Below, one piece after another: positions 33,219 through 41,717 of a stretch of 64,000 nucleotides of DNA (position 1 is its first letter; each line of letters starts with the position of its first letter). The translations under genes were made by a program, and so were the position numbers. The notes below the pieces were generated by a model. That model searched no databases and was not told the origin of the DNA. It saw only the letters and a program-made list of their open reading frames with translations. Source of the stretch: Oscillospiraceae bacterium (GTDB lineage Bacteria > Bacillota > Clostridia > Oscillospirales > Oscillospiraceae); NCBI GenBank assembly GCA_910575695.1, contig CAJTGJ010000002.1, positions 62,001 through 126,000 of the forward strand. The letters are read 5' to 3'.

Positions 33219-34481
33219 ATGGCAAGAGGCGACGGTATCCATCGTACCAACGCAAGAAATATGAGGCTGACCGCTGCCAGAATCGGCAACGCGCAGCAGC
33301 ACAACGAACGGGAAAAGGAATCCTATGTCAATCAGGATATTGTCCCGGAGAGAACGCACCTCAATGTCCATTTCAAGAAACCGACCGCCGGATATGCGGA
33401 GATGTTTGAGCAGTTGAAAAAGGACGGGATCATCTCCACCCGTGGATTGAAAGAGGATGCCTTTCTCTACGGCGAGCTGGTCTTTGACGTAAACACCGCC
33501 TATTTTCATAATCACGGCGGCTATGACTTCGCAAAACAATTTTACACCGACGCATACAAATCCGCAATAGAAATCGTCGGCGGCGAGCAGTATATCCTTT
33601 CGGCGGTCATGCACGCCGACGAGCGCAACCGCGCCATGTCCGACGCGCTGGAGCAGGACGTGTACCACTATCACCTTCATGTGGTCTACATTCCCGTCGT
33701 GGAAAAGCAAATCCTGTGGTCGAAACGCTGCAAGGATAAATCGCTGGTGGGTACGGTCAAGGAAACGATACAGCAGGTCAGCATGAGCAAAAAGTGGGAT
33801 TCCAAGCCCGCGCTGGACGAGCATGGGAAACCGCTGCTGAACGCAAACGGGAAAACTGTGCTCCAAAAATCCTATTCCGTTCTGCAAGATGATTTCTTCG
33901 CTGCCATGCGAAAGGCAGGGTATGACGATGTGGAGCGAGGCGAACGCGGCAGCTCCGAGGAACATCTGACGGTGACGCAGTTCAAGGTGCAGCAGGAACA
34001 GGCGCGGCTGGCAGAATTCACAGAGCAGAACCGTCAGCAGGAAAAACAGGCAGCAACGCTTGGGAGCAAAATTGAAAAAATCCAGAATCAGCGGGTCGAT
34101 GTGCGGTCTATCGAAAAAATCGTGGCAACGTCCATTCCCTTCTCATCCAAAGTTGCCGTGGAGCGTGAGGACTTTGACCGACTTTCCACTCTGGCAAAGA
34201 AGTACGTTACAGCAGAGAAAAAGGAATCCAAACTGCAAAAGGCGGTGGATGCGGCAAACAAACTGATTGCAAAGCTCAAGGCTGAGATTGACAGTTTGAA
34301 ACAGGAAATTTCTGATTATAAGTCTGTCCACAGCAAGCTCCGTGCGGCAGAATTGGAGCGTGAAAATACGGAGCTGCGCGGGAAAGTCCGCAGCTATGAG
34401 GATGTAATTCAGCGTAATAATCTGTGGCGATTCTTCCATCCGCTCAGAGAAAAAGCGGTCACGAGGGACGAAGCTCGCTGA
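33219..34481 (+). CDS. MobV-family relaxase (plasmid recombination/mobilization enzyme)
   Basis: 420-aa relaxase of the pMV158 MobM type. The N-terminal catalytic domain has the early Arg/Asn-rich motif and conserved R/H residues (ERTHLNVHFKKP near residue 44) and the metal-binding HYHLHVVYIPVV near residue 147. The C-terminal third is a long coiled coil (KIEKIQNQRVDVRSIEKIVA to ELRGKVRSYEDVIQ). GGAGG lies about 8 nt before the ATG. It would nick the oriT just upstream and lead single-strand transfer through a conjugation channel of another element. A GC-rich hairpin follows at 34521. Confidence 0.92.
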   Translation: MARGDGIHRTNARNMRLTAARIGNAQQHNEREKESYVNQDIVPERTHLNVHFKKPTAGYAEMFEQLKKDGIISTRGLKEDAFLYGELVFDVNTAYFHNHGGYDFAKQFYTDAYKSAIEIVGGEQYILSAVMHADERNRAMSDALEQDVYHYHLHVVYIPVVEKQILWSKRCKDKSLVGTVKETIQQVSMSKKWDSKPALDEHGKPLLNANGKTVLQKSYSVLQDDFFAAMRKAGYDDVERGERGSSEEHLTVTQFKVQQEQARLAEFTEQNRQQEKQAATLGSKIEKIQNQRVDVRSIEKIVATSIPFSSKVAVEREDFDRLSTLAKKYVTAEKKESKLQKAVDAANKLIAKLKAEIDSLKQEISDYKSVHSKLRAAELERENTELRGKVRSYEDVIQRNNLWRFFHPLREKAVTRDEAR

Positions 34482-34520
34482 TTCCTGTGTAGAGCCGGAA
34501 AAAACGCATTTTATCGAATG

Positions 34521-34560
34521 GGAGCGCGTCGGACAGGGCAGACATCGTCCGGCGCGCTCC
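34521..34560 (+). terminator. GC-rich hairpin after the relaxase gene
   Basis: GGAGCGCGTCGGAC (34521-34534) pairs with GTCCGGCGCGCTCC (34547-34560), with one wobble. The short TGTTTG tail makes termination likely but not certain. Confidence 0.55.
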
Positions 34561-34743
34561 TGTTTGAAAATTGCCATTTTTCCCAAGTCAAGAGCCGAAG
34601 AAAATCCCCGAAAAACACCTCTATTGCGTGACAGAGCCGCAGAAAGGATAAGTGTAAGCAGTCAAGTAAAATGGGCCAAATTTCGCCACAAAGTATACCA
34701 GTGCCGGGGCGAGGTTTCGCCACAAAGTATACCAGCGGAAAAG

Positions 34744-35481
34744 TTAGTTAGTAATGGACTGGTGGTGCTCGAGCCTGTAGCTGGAGCCGGACATGTTAAT
34801 AATCTCGCAGCGGTGGATGAGGCGGTCGAGGATAGCGGTGGTAATGGTAGCGTCGCCAAGGAAGTCGGCCCACTCGTCAAAGCCCTTGTTGGAGGTAATA
34901 ATGAGGGAAGTTCTCTCACTCATGGCGGAGATGAAGCCAAAGAACAGATTGGCCTCGGCGGGCGAGAGGGGCATGAAGCCCACCTCGTCCACCACCACAA
35001 GGGCGGCTTTGTGGAGATACTTGAGGCGGCGCTTGCTGGCACTGGAGATCTCGGCGGTCTTGAGGATGGTCATGAGATTGTCCAGGGTCTCAAAGGCCAC
35101 GGAGTATCCCAGGTCGAGGCCCTGGACGGCCAGGGAGAGGGCGAGGTGGGTCTTGCCCACGCCGGGCGGACCGAGGAAGCAGATATTAAAGGCCTGCTCC
35201 ACCCAGGTCATATCGGACAGGCGGAGCATCTGCTCCCTGGAAACGCTGCGCTGGAAGCCGAAGTCAAAGGAGTCCAGCGTCTTTTCGGAGGGGAGATTGG
35301 CCCGCTTTCTGCGCAGGAGGTTCTGCTTGAGGACGCGAAGCCTCTGCTGCTCGGACAGGAACAGCTCCACGGATTCCAGCGGGGTAAGGCTGTTCTTCCC
35401 GGCAAAGAGGGCGTCAAAGTCCACCTGGGCATAACGCAGATCGGCTATCAGGTTATTCACCCGTTCCAAGGGTGTCAGCAT
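34744..35481 (-). CDS. istB: IS21 transposition ATPase IstB
   Basis: 245-aa AAA+ ATPase that chooses the target DNA and stimulates the transposase. N-terminal IstB-specific helices ([21 protein letters not shown]) are followed by Walker [13 protein letters not shown] (near residue 104), Walker [12 protein letters not shown] and the sensor [10 protein letters not shown], then [18 protein letters not shown] at the end. It overlaps istA by 7 nt, the usual arrangement. Confidence 0.95.
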   Translation of the reverse strand: MLTPLERVNNLIADLRYAQVDFDALFAGKNSLTPLESVELFLSEQQRLRVLKQNLLRRKRANLPSEKTLDSFDFGFQRSVSREQMLRLSDMTWVEQAFNICFLGPPGVGKTHLALSLAVQGLDLGYSVAFETLDNLMTILKTAEISSASKRRLKYLHKAALVVVDEVGFMPLSPAEANLFFGFISAMSERTSLIITSNKGFDEWADFLGDATITTAILDRLIHRCEIINMSGSSYRLEHHQSITN

Positions 35482-36998
35482 CGGGTATCACCCACCTTCG
35501 CATAGGCTGAGAGGGGCCGCTTCTGTGTGGTCACATGGTACTTGGGGTCATCCACCGGGATGGCGGGGATGGCTGGCGTGGGCCGCGTTTCGCGGGAGAG
35601 AGCGGCCTGGTGCTCCAGGTAGTCCCGCATGGTGTTGGCGCTGTAGAGTCTGCTGCGCTGGCAGAAGCCAATGGCCTGGAGCACCGCCTCCCTGCCGTAC
35701 TGGTCCAGCAGGGAGTGTATCAAGCGGAACTGGTCCCTGGCATAGCGGGATTTATCCACGCGGATGGCTGTCAAAAAGTCCGTAGCCCTGCCGTCCAGCT
35801 CAGCGTCCAGCTCCTCCAGCAGCTTGTCCAGCTTTGAGGTGCGGTCCCGCCGGTGGGACTGGCTCTGGATCAGCAGCCCCCGCCCGGAGGAGATGCGGTG
35901 CTCACAGATGGGCTCCCCAAACAAGGTCTGGATATAGAGCGTTCCGTCCATCGTCTCAATGCGTACCTCTGGCTGGGTGGTGTAGGTGCCCAGAGGGACG
36001 GAGTAGCGGTTGCTGTCGTAGATGATGGTGTTGTCCTTGCGCACCGTCCGGCAGATCACCGGGCGCTTCACCTGGTCGCAGACCGGCAGGGGCCGCAGAT
36101 ACTCACGCTCCTCCTGGAACACCTCCGCCGGGACCAGCTTGGTGGTACCATGCACCTTGGCGTTGGCGGTCCGCTCCAGCCACTCCAGGCAGCTTCCGTT
36201 GAGAATACTATCGTCCACATACAGCCGGTGGCTGAGGAAATTCCCCTTGATGTACTTCACTACATTCTCAATTTTTCCTTTGCTCTCCGGGTCCGCCCCA
36301 CGGCACATTCGGATGGACAACCCGCATTCCTGCCGGAACTTCTCAAACTCATAGGTGTAGATGATGTCCCCGGCATTTTCACTTACGCATACAATGCTGT
36401 CCTGGTCGAATACCAGCTCCTCCGGCATCCCGCCCATGTAACGAAAGCAGTCATGGCAGATCCGCACCAAATCTACGCTGGTAAAGGGCCGGCTCTGCTC
36501 CTGCGCGTACTTGTACCGCGACCGGGACAGCACAAACGCCGCCACATACACCCTGGTCTGCCCGCCGTCTGCGTTGGGCATCATCTTCTGCCCGAAATCC
36601 ATCTGCATCTGTTTCCCCATCGGCAGCTCCGGCACCGCCTCATATTCCCGAGGCGCCGCGCTCTTTTTCAGTCCGTATTCTTCCCGTACCTGTTTCACAT
36701 ACCGGGATACTGTTCGCTCGCTCACCTCCTCCCGGTAGTGTTCCTTCAGCCAGTCGCACACCTGGGCCGCTGTCAGGTCTGGAAATTCCCGCAGCCACCC
36801 TATGATCTGTGCTTGGTACTTGTCCAGATACTGCATCCGGCAGACTGTGCTGCTCATTTCCTCGTACTCGTCTACCGGCATTTCCCAATACCGCTTTACT
36901 GTCTTGCGGTTGATTCCAAGCCGCCGCGCCACTTGCCGCTGGCTGAATCCCGCCGAACGAAATTGCTGAATCTTGCTGTACACGTGATACCCCTTCAT
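35475..36998 (-). CDS. istA: IS21 transposase IstA
   Basis: 507-aa DDE transposase. The N-terminal helix-turn-helix ([23 protein letters not shown], about residues 13-35) is followed by a second HTH-like region, then an rve integrase core. In the core [10 protein letters not shown] carries the first Asp, [10 protein letters not shown] the second and [18 protein letters not shown] the Glu. A C-terminal Mu-like beta-barrel segment ([20 protein letters not shown]) follows. Complete. Confidence 0.95.
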   Translation of the reverse strand: MKGYHVYSKIQQFRSAGFSQRQVARRLGINRKTVKRYWEMPVDEYEEMSSTVCRMQYLDKYQAQIIGWLREFPDLTAAQVCDWLKEHYREEVSERTVSRYVKQVREEYGLKKSAAPREYEAVPELPMGKQMQMDFGQKMMPNADGGQTRVYVAAFVLSRSRYKYAQEQSRPFTSVDLVRICHDCFRYMGGMPEELVFDQDSIVCVSENAGDIIYTYEFEKFRQECGLSIRMCRGADPESKGKIENVVKYIKGNFLSHRLYVDDSILNGSCLEWLERTANAKVHGTTKLVPAEVFQEEREYLRPLPVCDQVKRPVICRTVRKDNTIIYDSNRYSVPLGTYTTQPEVRIETMDGTLYIQTLFGEPICEHRISSGRGLLIQSQSHRRDRTSKLDKLLEELDAELDGRATDFLTAIRVDKSRYARDQFRLIHSLLDQYGREAVLQAIGFCQRSRLYSANTMRDYLEHQAALSRETRPTPAIPAIPVDDPKYHVTTQKRPLSAYAKVGDTRC

Positions 36999-37165
36999 TC
37001 CTTTCTGGCCTCCATCCGGATGAGTGTCCTCTCATTTTACCAGATGGCTGCCTCCGGCTGACCTGGTATACTTCGTGGCGAGATTTGGCCCCTTTTGTGG
37101 CGAGGATTGGTATCCTTTCAATGGCGAAAATTGGTATACTTTATCTTACCATTTACAATAAGCCT

Positions 37166-37441
37166 ATGAGAACAGGACTTACCAAGCAGGAAAAGACCAC
37201 CGAAATCTATTTTGACGAGAAAGACCCCACCATCTTCATCCGCACCCACAACACCGGCCTCAAAAACAGGCTGACCGCATACAGCCGCAAACACCCTGCC
37301 GTCTGCAAGCTGACGGACGTAGACCCGGACACGGGCTGCAAGGAATTTGAGATTGAAAAGGGACGCTTCTCTTTCCGGCTGACCGCCCCATACAGAGAGG
37401 AACGCCGCAGGGCGGCAAGCGAAGCGGCGAAAAACGAATAA
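37166..37441 (+). CDS. 91-aa mobile-element hypothetical protein, ribosome site lost to IS21
   Basis: MRTGLTKQEKTTEIYFDEKD followed by TIFIRTHNTGLKNRLTAYSRKHPAVCKLTDVD, a compact protein of a type common on Clostridial conjugative elements; function unknown. The IS21 copy sits 4 bp plus the target duplication before its ATG. Before insertion the sequence GAAAGGATAAGCCT would have preceded the start; now the AAAGG lies at the far side of the IS. The frame is open upstream into the IS end (to 37085), so read-through fusion is possible but has no good start. Confidence 0.7.
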   Translation: MRTGLTKQEKTTEIYFDEKDPTIFIRTHNTGLKNRLTAYSRKHPAVCKLTDVDPDTGCKEFEIEKGRFSFRLTAPYREERRRAASEAAKNE

Positions 37442-37448
37442 AAGGGTT

Positions 37449-38600
37449 TTAGGGCTTCGTTGATTGTTGCGTTGGCAACCCCACCACAATGGTAGTGCCC
37501 TTCTCCGAACTTTTCTCTACCCAAACGGAGCCGCCGTGGAGGTCGGCGATCTCCCATACCAGTGAGAGCCCCAGTCCTGCGCCACCGTATTCCCGGCTGC
37601 GAGACTTGTCCACCCGGAAGAAGGGCTGGAAGATACTGCGCTGATACACCTCCGGGATGCCGCAGCCGGTGTCGGAGACGCGGAGCAGGAGCTTTTCCAA
37701 CTCCTGAGTGACAGAAACCCGTACCGAGCCGCCCGGCCGGTTGTACTTGACAGCATTCTCCGTCAGGTTGAAGATCAGCCGGTAGATCAGTGCATCGCTG
37801 CCGGTCATAATGCCGTCGCCCTCCGCCGTCAGCGTGACGCCGAGCTTATCTGAGAGCGGCGCAAGATCTGTGAAGATCTCCTCGATCATGGGAGCGAGCT
37901 GGATCCGCTCGTTCCGCGCCACCTGCCGCAGATTGCTCATCTCCAGCAGTGTCCTGGTCATCTGTATCAGCCGTTCCGTCTGCTCACGCAAAAGCGTGAG
38001 GAACTCCGCCGTCTCCGGTCGCACATCAGGATGCTCCGCGGAAAACAGCTCCAACTGCGCCTGCATTAGTGCCAGTGGCGTGCGCAGCTCGTGGGCGGCG
38101 TTGCCGGTGAACTGCCGCTGGGCGGAAAAGGCGTTGTTCAGCCGCTCCAGCATCTGGTTGAACGAGCGGCTCAGCTGCCGGAACTCCGAAATAGCATCTT
38201 CATCGATCCTCATATCGGCAAGATTGTTCAGCTGCACCTGCTCCACCTGCGAGGTAAAGCTGCGCAGGGGCTTGAGAGCGCGTCCGCTGACGAAATAGGC
38301 GAGGATGCCGCTGAGCAGCGTTACCGCCGCCGTGATGTACCAGTTGGTGGTGCGGAAGTGCCCCTGCACCCCATCGACGACGATGGTCAACTCCTCGTTG
38401 GGCGCTATGAGCTGCGGGTCAAAGCTCGCCGCTCCGCCATCATTCAGGATCACCGTGCCGCCGCCTTGTAAACTGTCCGCAATGGTGTCCATATAGTACA
38501 CACCGGAGGAGCACAGCAGCAAATTCATGGTCACGCAGGTGATGCCGATGAGCAGGACGGACATCAGCGTGATGCGCCACTGCAGGGAAAGCCGCTTCAT
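37449..38600 (-). CDS. sensor histidine kinase of the IME2 thiol/Fe-S cargo
   Basis: 383-aa OmpR-type kinase. Two membrane helices (TLMSVLLIGITCVTMNLLLC, about 11-31; WYITAAVTLLSGILAYFVSG, about 87-106) flank a short extracytoplasmic sensor of about 55 residues. HAMP follows, then the H-box NAAHELRTPLALMQ (His near 170), the N-box RLIFNLTENAVKYN and the G boxes VSDTGCGIP and GGAGLGLSLV. The start overlaps the regulator stop by 4 nt. It likely senses envelope redox or thiol stress, given the divergent operon, but the signal is unknown. Confidence 0.9.
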   Translation of the reverse strand: MKRLSLQWRITLMSVLLIGITCVTMNLLLCSSGVYYMDTIADSLQGGGTVILNDGGAASFDPQLIAPNEELTIVVDGVQGHFRTTNWYITAAVTLLSGILAYFVSGRALKPLRSFTSQVEQVQLNNLADMRIDEDAISEFRQLSRSFNQMLERLNNAFSAQRQFTGNAAHELRTPLALMQAQLELFSAEHPDVRPETAEFLTLLREQTERLIQMTRTLLEMSNLRQVARNERIQLAPMIEEIFTDLAPLSDKLGVTLTAEGDGIMTGSDALIYRLIFNLTENAVKYNRPGGSVRVSVTQELEKLLLRVSDTGCGIPEVYQRSIFQPFFRVDKSRSREYGGAGLGLSLVWEIADLHGGSVWVEKSSEKGTTIVVGLPTQQSTKP

Positions 38601-39274
38601 TCCTCCTCGCCTCCCATCAGATAGCCCTCGCCGATGCGGTTGCGGATGGGGTCATAGCCCAGCACGGCGCGGAGCTTTTTGCGCAGGGCGGAGATGTGGA
38701 CGCGAATGGAATTGCTGAAGCTGTCCACGCTATTGTCCCAAACGTGATCCATCAGCTCCTCCTGACTTACTGGCCTTCCTTGATGCACCATCAGGTATTC
38801 CAGGATTCCCGTTTCCTTCCGGGTGAGCGTCAGTGTCTGCCCGTTGACGGTGGCGGTACGGGAGCGGGTGTCAAAGGTCAGGCCTCCGCAGCTTAGCAGC
38901 ACATCCTGCTGGGTGAACTGCCGCAATGTCAGGCTGCGGATGCGGGCCTCCAGCTCCGCCAAGTGGAAGGGCTTCGCCAGATAGTCGTTCGCCCCGGCAT
39001 CCAGCCCCTGCACCTTGTCCTCCACTTCGCTGCGGGCGGAGAGGATCAGCACCCGCGTCTCCCGGTCGGTTTGCCGCAGGGTGCGCAGCACCGCCATGCC
39101 GTCCTTTTTCGGCAGATTCAGATCAAGAAGCACCAGATCGTATCGTTCCACGCCCAGAAGCGCCAGCGCCTTTTCGCCGTCATAGCAGTAGTCCACGCTG
39201 TAGGCCAGCCGCCGCAGGCTGCGAACGATGGTCTCGCACAGGGCGCGTTCATCTTCAATTACTAAAAGGTGCAT
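38597..39274 (-). CDS. OmpR-family response regulator
   Basis: 225-aa regulator with receiver domain (MHLLVIEDERALCETIVRSL; phospho-acceptor Asp51 in YDLVLLDLNLPKKDG; Thr/Ser and Lys in LILSARSE and LAKPF) and a C-terminal winged helix (TLTRKETGILEYLMVHQGRPVSQEELMDHVW). AGGAGGG precedes the ATG. It is divergent from the CXXC/Fe-S/TlpA operon and probably controls it through the TTAAG-N8-CTTAA dyad. Confidence 0.92.
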   Translation of the reverse strand: MHLLVIEDERALCETIVRSLRRLAYSVDYCYDGEKALALLGVERYDLVLLDLNLPKKDGMAVLRTLRQTDRETRVLILSARSEVEDKVQGLDAGANDYLAKPFHLAELEARIRSLTLRQFTQQDVLLSCGGLTFDTRSRTATVNGQTLTLTRKETGILEYLMVHQGRPVSQEELMDHVWDNSVDSFSNSIRVHISALRKKLRAVLGYDPIRNRIGEGYLMGGEEE

Positions 39275-39343
39275 GAGAGCCCTCCTTTTTATTTCTTCGT
39301 TTTTGTGTTGCTTTCATTATAGCAAAAACAGATAAGGTTTGCG

Positions 39344-39390
39344 TTAAGTTTTCGTTCTTAACAGAGACTTTAACTCTCCCGCGCTATGAT
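39344..39390 (+). promoter_or_regulatory. candidate response-regulator site and promoter of the CXXC/4Fe-4S/tlpA operon
   Basis: TTAAG (39344-39348) and CTTAA (39357-39361) form a dyad with 8-bp spacing, and CTTTAAC follows at 39368. TATGAT (39385-39390) is the -10 with no proper -35, typical of an activator-dependent promoter. Confidence 0.5.
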
Positions 39391-39421
39391 GGGGGCAGAA
39401 AATCGAAAAGGGTGATGAAAA

Positions 39422-39568
39422 ATGAGCTGCGGGAAAAAGGCTGCGGCGCAGATCGTGCTGCTGATGGCCGGAGCCGCCATGCTGTGCTTTGGTGTCTGGC
39501 GGGGCGAGGCGGCGACAGTGCTGAGCAAAGCAATCAAATTATGTCTGGAGTGTGTGGGCATTGGGTAA
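39422..39568 (+). CDS. CD1871A-type CXXC-motif mini-protein
   Basis: 48-aa protein: MSCGKKAAAQIVLLMAGAAM, then a short hydrophilic part and the end IKLCLECVGIG, with the CxxC pair (CLEC) at residues 41-44. One membrane helix (about 9-24) anchors it. The layout (short anchor, C-terminal CLECIGIG-like motif) matches the 'CD1871A family CXXC motif-containing' proteins that accompany a 4Fe-4S protein and a TlpA-like protein. GGTG lies about 7 nt before the ATG. Its end overlaps the next gene. Confidence 0.82.
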   Translation: MSCGKKAAAQIVLLMAGAAMLCFGVWRGEAATVLSKAIKLCLECVGIG

Positions 39569-40487
39569 AAAGTTTTCAGGCATTTCACAGACCATGTCCC
39601 GCTTCCGGGGCTGGATTCAGGCGGGGGCGACGCTGCTGACCAACCTGCATCTGCCGAACTTTCTCAAGGGCGGACTGTATCAGGGGACGGGGAAGACCGT
39701 CTGCGTGCCGGGGCTGAACTGCTACTCCTGTCCGGCGGCGTCCGGGGCCTGCCCCATCGGGGCGTTTCAGGCGGTGGTGGGGTCTTCCAAGTTCAGCTTC
39801 TCCTACTATATCACAGGCTTCCTCATTCTGCTGGGCGTGCTGCTGGGGCGCTTTATCTGCGGCTTTCTATGCCCCTTCGGCTGGTTTCAGGAGCTGCTGC
39901 ACAAAATCCCCACTAAGAAGCTTTCCACAAAGAGGCTGAAGCCGCTGACATACCTGAAATACGCTGTCCTGCTGGTGATGGTTTTCCTGCTACCGGCGTT
40001 CCTTGTGAACGATGTTGGCATGGGAGACCCGTTCTTCTGCAAATACCTCTGCCCCCAAGGCGTGCTGGAGGGAGCCATCCCGCTGTCCCTTGCCAATTCC
40101 GGCATCCGGGCGGCGCTGGGCAAGCTGTTTACATGGAAATTCAGCATCCTGCTGTCGGTGATTGCGCTGAGCGTACTGTTCTACCGACCGTTCTGCAAGT
40201 GGCTCTGCCCGCTTGGCGCGTTCTACGCGCTGTTCAACCGGGTGTCCCTCTTCCAGATGAAGGTGGATAAGAATAAGTGCGTCTCCTGCGGGAAATGCGC
40301 CAGAGCCTGCAAGATGGATGTGGATGTGACGAAAACGCCCAACCATACCGAGTGCATCCGCTGCGGAATGTGCATCCGCGCCTGTCCGACGAAAGCCGTG
40401 TGCTTCCGCTACGGCTTCGGAGACGGTAAAGATAAGGCAAAAGCAGCGGAAACGCTACAGACAAACAACAATAACAGGGAGGAATAA
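39561..40487 (+). CDS. NapH-like membrane ferredoxin (4Fe-4S)
   Basis: About 308-aa membrane electron carrier. Cys motifs in order: GLNCYSCPAASGACPIG, GRFICGFLCPFGWFQELL, FFCKYLCPQGVLEGA, FCKWLCPLGAFYAL, then two [4Fe-4S] sets CVSCGKCARACKMDVD and CIRCGMCIRACPTKAV. Four to five helices lie between them (FSYYITGFLILLGVLLG, LKYAVLLVMVFLLPAFLV, ILLSVIALSVLFY). The start is uncertain: TTG 39561 has GGAG about 10 nt upstream, GTG 39552 and ATG 39594 are alternatives. The family passes electrons across the membrane, here plausibly to the CXXC protein and TlpA lipoprotein. Confidence 0.88.
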   Translation: MGKKFSGISQTMSRFRGWIQAGATLLTNLHLPNFLKGGLYQGTGKTVCVPGLNCYSCPAASGACPIGAFQAVVGSSKFSFSYYITGFLILLGVLLGRFICGFLCPFGWFQELLHKIPTKKLSTKRLKPLTYLKYAVLLVMVFLLPAFLVNDVGMGDPFFCKYLCPQGVLEGAIPLSLANSGIRAALGKLFTWKFSILLSVIALSVLFYRPFCKWLCPLGAFYALFNRVSLFQMKVDKNKCVSCGKCARACKMDVDVTKTPNHTECIRCGMCIRACPTKAVCFRYGFGDGKDKAKAAETLQTNNNNREE

Positions 40488-40492
40488 AACGA

Positions 40493-41449
40493 ATGAAGAT
40501 GAATAGGACGAATACTGCCGGCAGAATTTTGGCGCTGCTGCTTACTGCACTGATGGTGCTCTCTCTGGTAGCCTGCGGCACAAAGGGCGGAGACAAAATG
40601 GACGGAATGAGCAGCGAACCGAAGAATGCCGAGGAAGCGGTTGCCATGCACAAGGAGCTGATGGCGCAGGAAAATGCCATTCTCTCGGAGGACACAGCGC
40701 TTTGGGAAAAGGTTTTCATGGCGGCCGACAAGGGCATGACCATGCAGGAGGACGACAAAAACTATGGTGAGTTCTTGTTGGACACCATCGAAGGTTCCAA
40801 AGATCAGTTTACGGAGGATGAGCTGAAGCTGCTCAAGGAGGCGGCGGAGAAGATCCGCGAGATTGAAAACAAGCTGACCATGATAGAGAAAAAGTACCCC
40901 GAGGCGGCACAGCAATCTACGGATGGCGCTATGAGCGTGCCCGCGGGCAGCGACATGACCACGCCGCCTGATGACGGCAGCATGCAGAAATTCCCCGCCT
41001 TTGAGGGCAAGGACCTGGATGGCAACACGGTGAAGAGCGACGAGCTGTTCTCCGCCAACGCCGTCACCGTGGTGAATTTCTGGTTCACCACCTGCAATCC
41101 CTGCGTGGGCGAGCTTTCCGAGCTGGACGCACTGAACAAGGAGCTTGCGAAGAAGGGCGGCGCACTCATCGGTGTCAACACCTTCACATTGGATGGCGAT
41201 GAAGCGGCAATTTCCGAAGCAAAAGATGTACTGGCCAAGAAGGGCGTGACCTACCAGAATGTGTATTTCGCTTCCGACGGCGAGGCGGGAAAGTTCACGA
41301 CAAACATTTTTGCCTACCCCACCACCTATGTGGTTGACCGCAACGGCAATATCGTGGGTGACCCCATCGTAGGCGCCATCACGGAAAAGAAGCAGGCGGA
41401 GACGCTGCAAAAGCTCATCGACCAGGCTCTTGCCGCCGATATGGGCTGA
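40493..41449 (+). CDS. TlpA-like thioredoxin-fold lipoprotein
   Basis: 318-aa extracytoplasmic protein. The signal peptide ends in a lipobox (LMVLSLVACG, Cys near residue 24). Residues about 45-135 form a helical domain (EAVAMHKELMAQENAIL, ELKLLKEAAEKIREIENKL). Residues about 165-318 form an AhpC/TlpA-type thioredoxin fold with the redox pair in VVNFWFTTCNPCVGELSEL (C-N-P-C). The cis-Pro loop FAYPTTYVVDRNGNIVG is intact. The gap to the ferredoxin gene is 5 bp. It is predicted to reduce or oxidise surface thiols, or detoxify peroxides, with electrons from the membrane ferredoxin. Confidence 0.9.
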   Translation: MKMNRTNTAGRILALLLTALMVLSLVACGTKGGDKMDGMSSEPKNAEEAVAMHKELMAQENAILSEDTALWEKVFMAADKGMTMQEDDKNYGEFLLDTIEGSKDQFTEDELKLLKEAAEKIREIENKLTMIEKKYPEAAQQSTDGAMSVPAGSDMTTPPDDGSMQKFPAFEGKDLDGNTVKSDELFSANAVTVVNFWFTTCNPCVGELSELDALNKELAKKGGALIGVNTFTLDGDEAAISEAKDVLAKKGVTYQNVYFASDGEAGKFTTNIFAYPTTYVVDRNGNIVGDPIVGAITEKKQAETLQKLIDQALAADMG

Positions 41450-41717
41450 CAAACGAATTTATCTTCTCAGAAAGGAGGGATACACCATGTATGTCGGTTT
41501 GTTCAAACAGGACGTTCAGCTTGCTGTTCAGAATCAGATCGGCATAAGCAAGCGGGTCGTTGTAGATCAGATAATCCAGCGCTGACCGCTGGAAGCGGTT
41601 ATCGGCAACTTCGTTTTCAACGGCGGTGAAGTCAATGGAAATCTGGCTTCTATCGTCAAAAACCAATTCTACGCAGGCTGTGTCGATGTTGAATTGATAG
41701 GATATAAGTTTGCTCAT
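41415..41717 (-). pseudogene. DUF6061 family gene, 3'-truncated (IME2)
   Basis: Starts at ATG 41715-41717 with GGAGG 7 nt upstream. MSKLISYQFNIDTACVELVF to YNDPLAYADLILN matches the IME1 copy at 23149. The family end (GDPERYLKAV-type) is missing; after LILN the frame continues into unrelated sequence (antisense of the tlpA operon end) to a stop at 41415. The break is near 41520. The copy points opposite to the cargo operon. Confidence 0.7.
41487..41585 (+). pseudogene. 5' fragment of a gene after tlpA, cut at a recombination junction
   Basis: AAGGAGG and ATG 41487 start a frame reading MYVGLFKQDVQL. After about 12 codons it runs into antisense DUF6061 sequence and stops at 41585. The good ribosome site, 37 nt after the tlpA-like stop, suggests the native operon continued with another gene whose rest is lost. 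Confidence 0.5.

Larger units (their letters stand above)
34653..37157 (-). mobile_element. IS21-family insertion sequence, complete
   Basis: 2505 bp with imperfect terminal repeats starting TGTAA (34653) and ending TTACA (37157), and inner copies of the IS21-type multiple repeat (CGCCACAAAGTATACCA on the left, TGGTATACTTCGTGGCGA on the right). ATAAG stands directly on both sides (34648-34652 and 37158-37162), a perfect 5-bp target duplication. istA and istB are intact, so the copy could be active. Confidence 0.92.
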
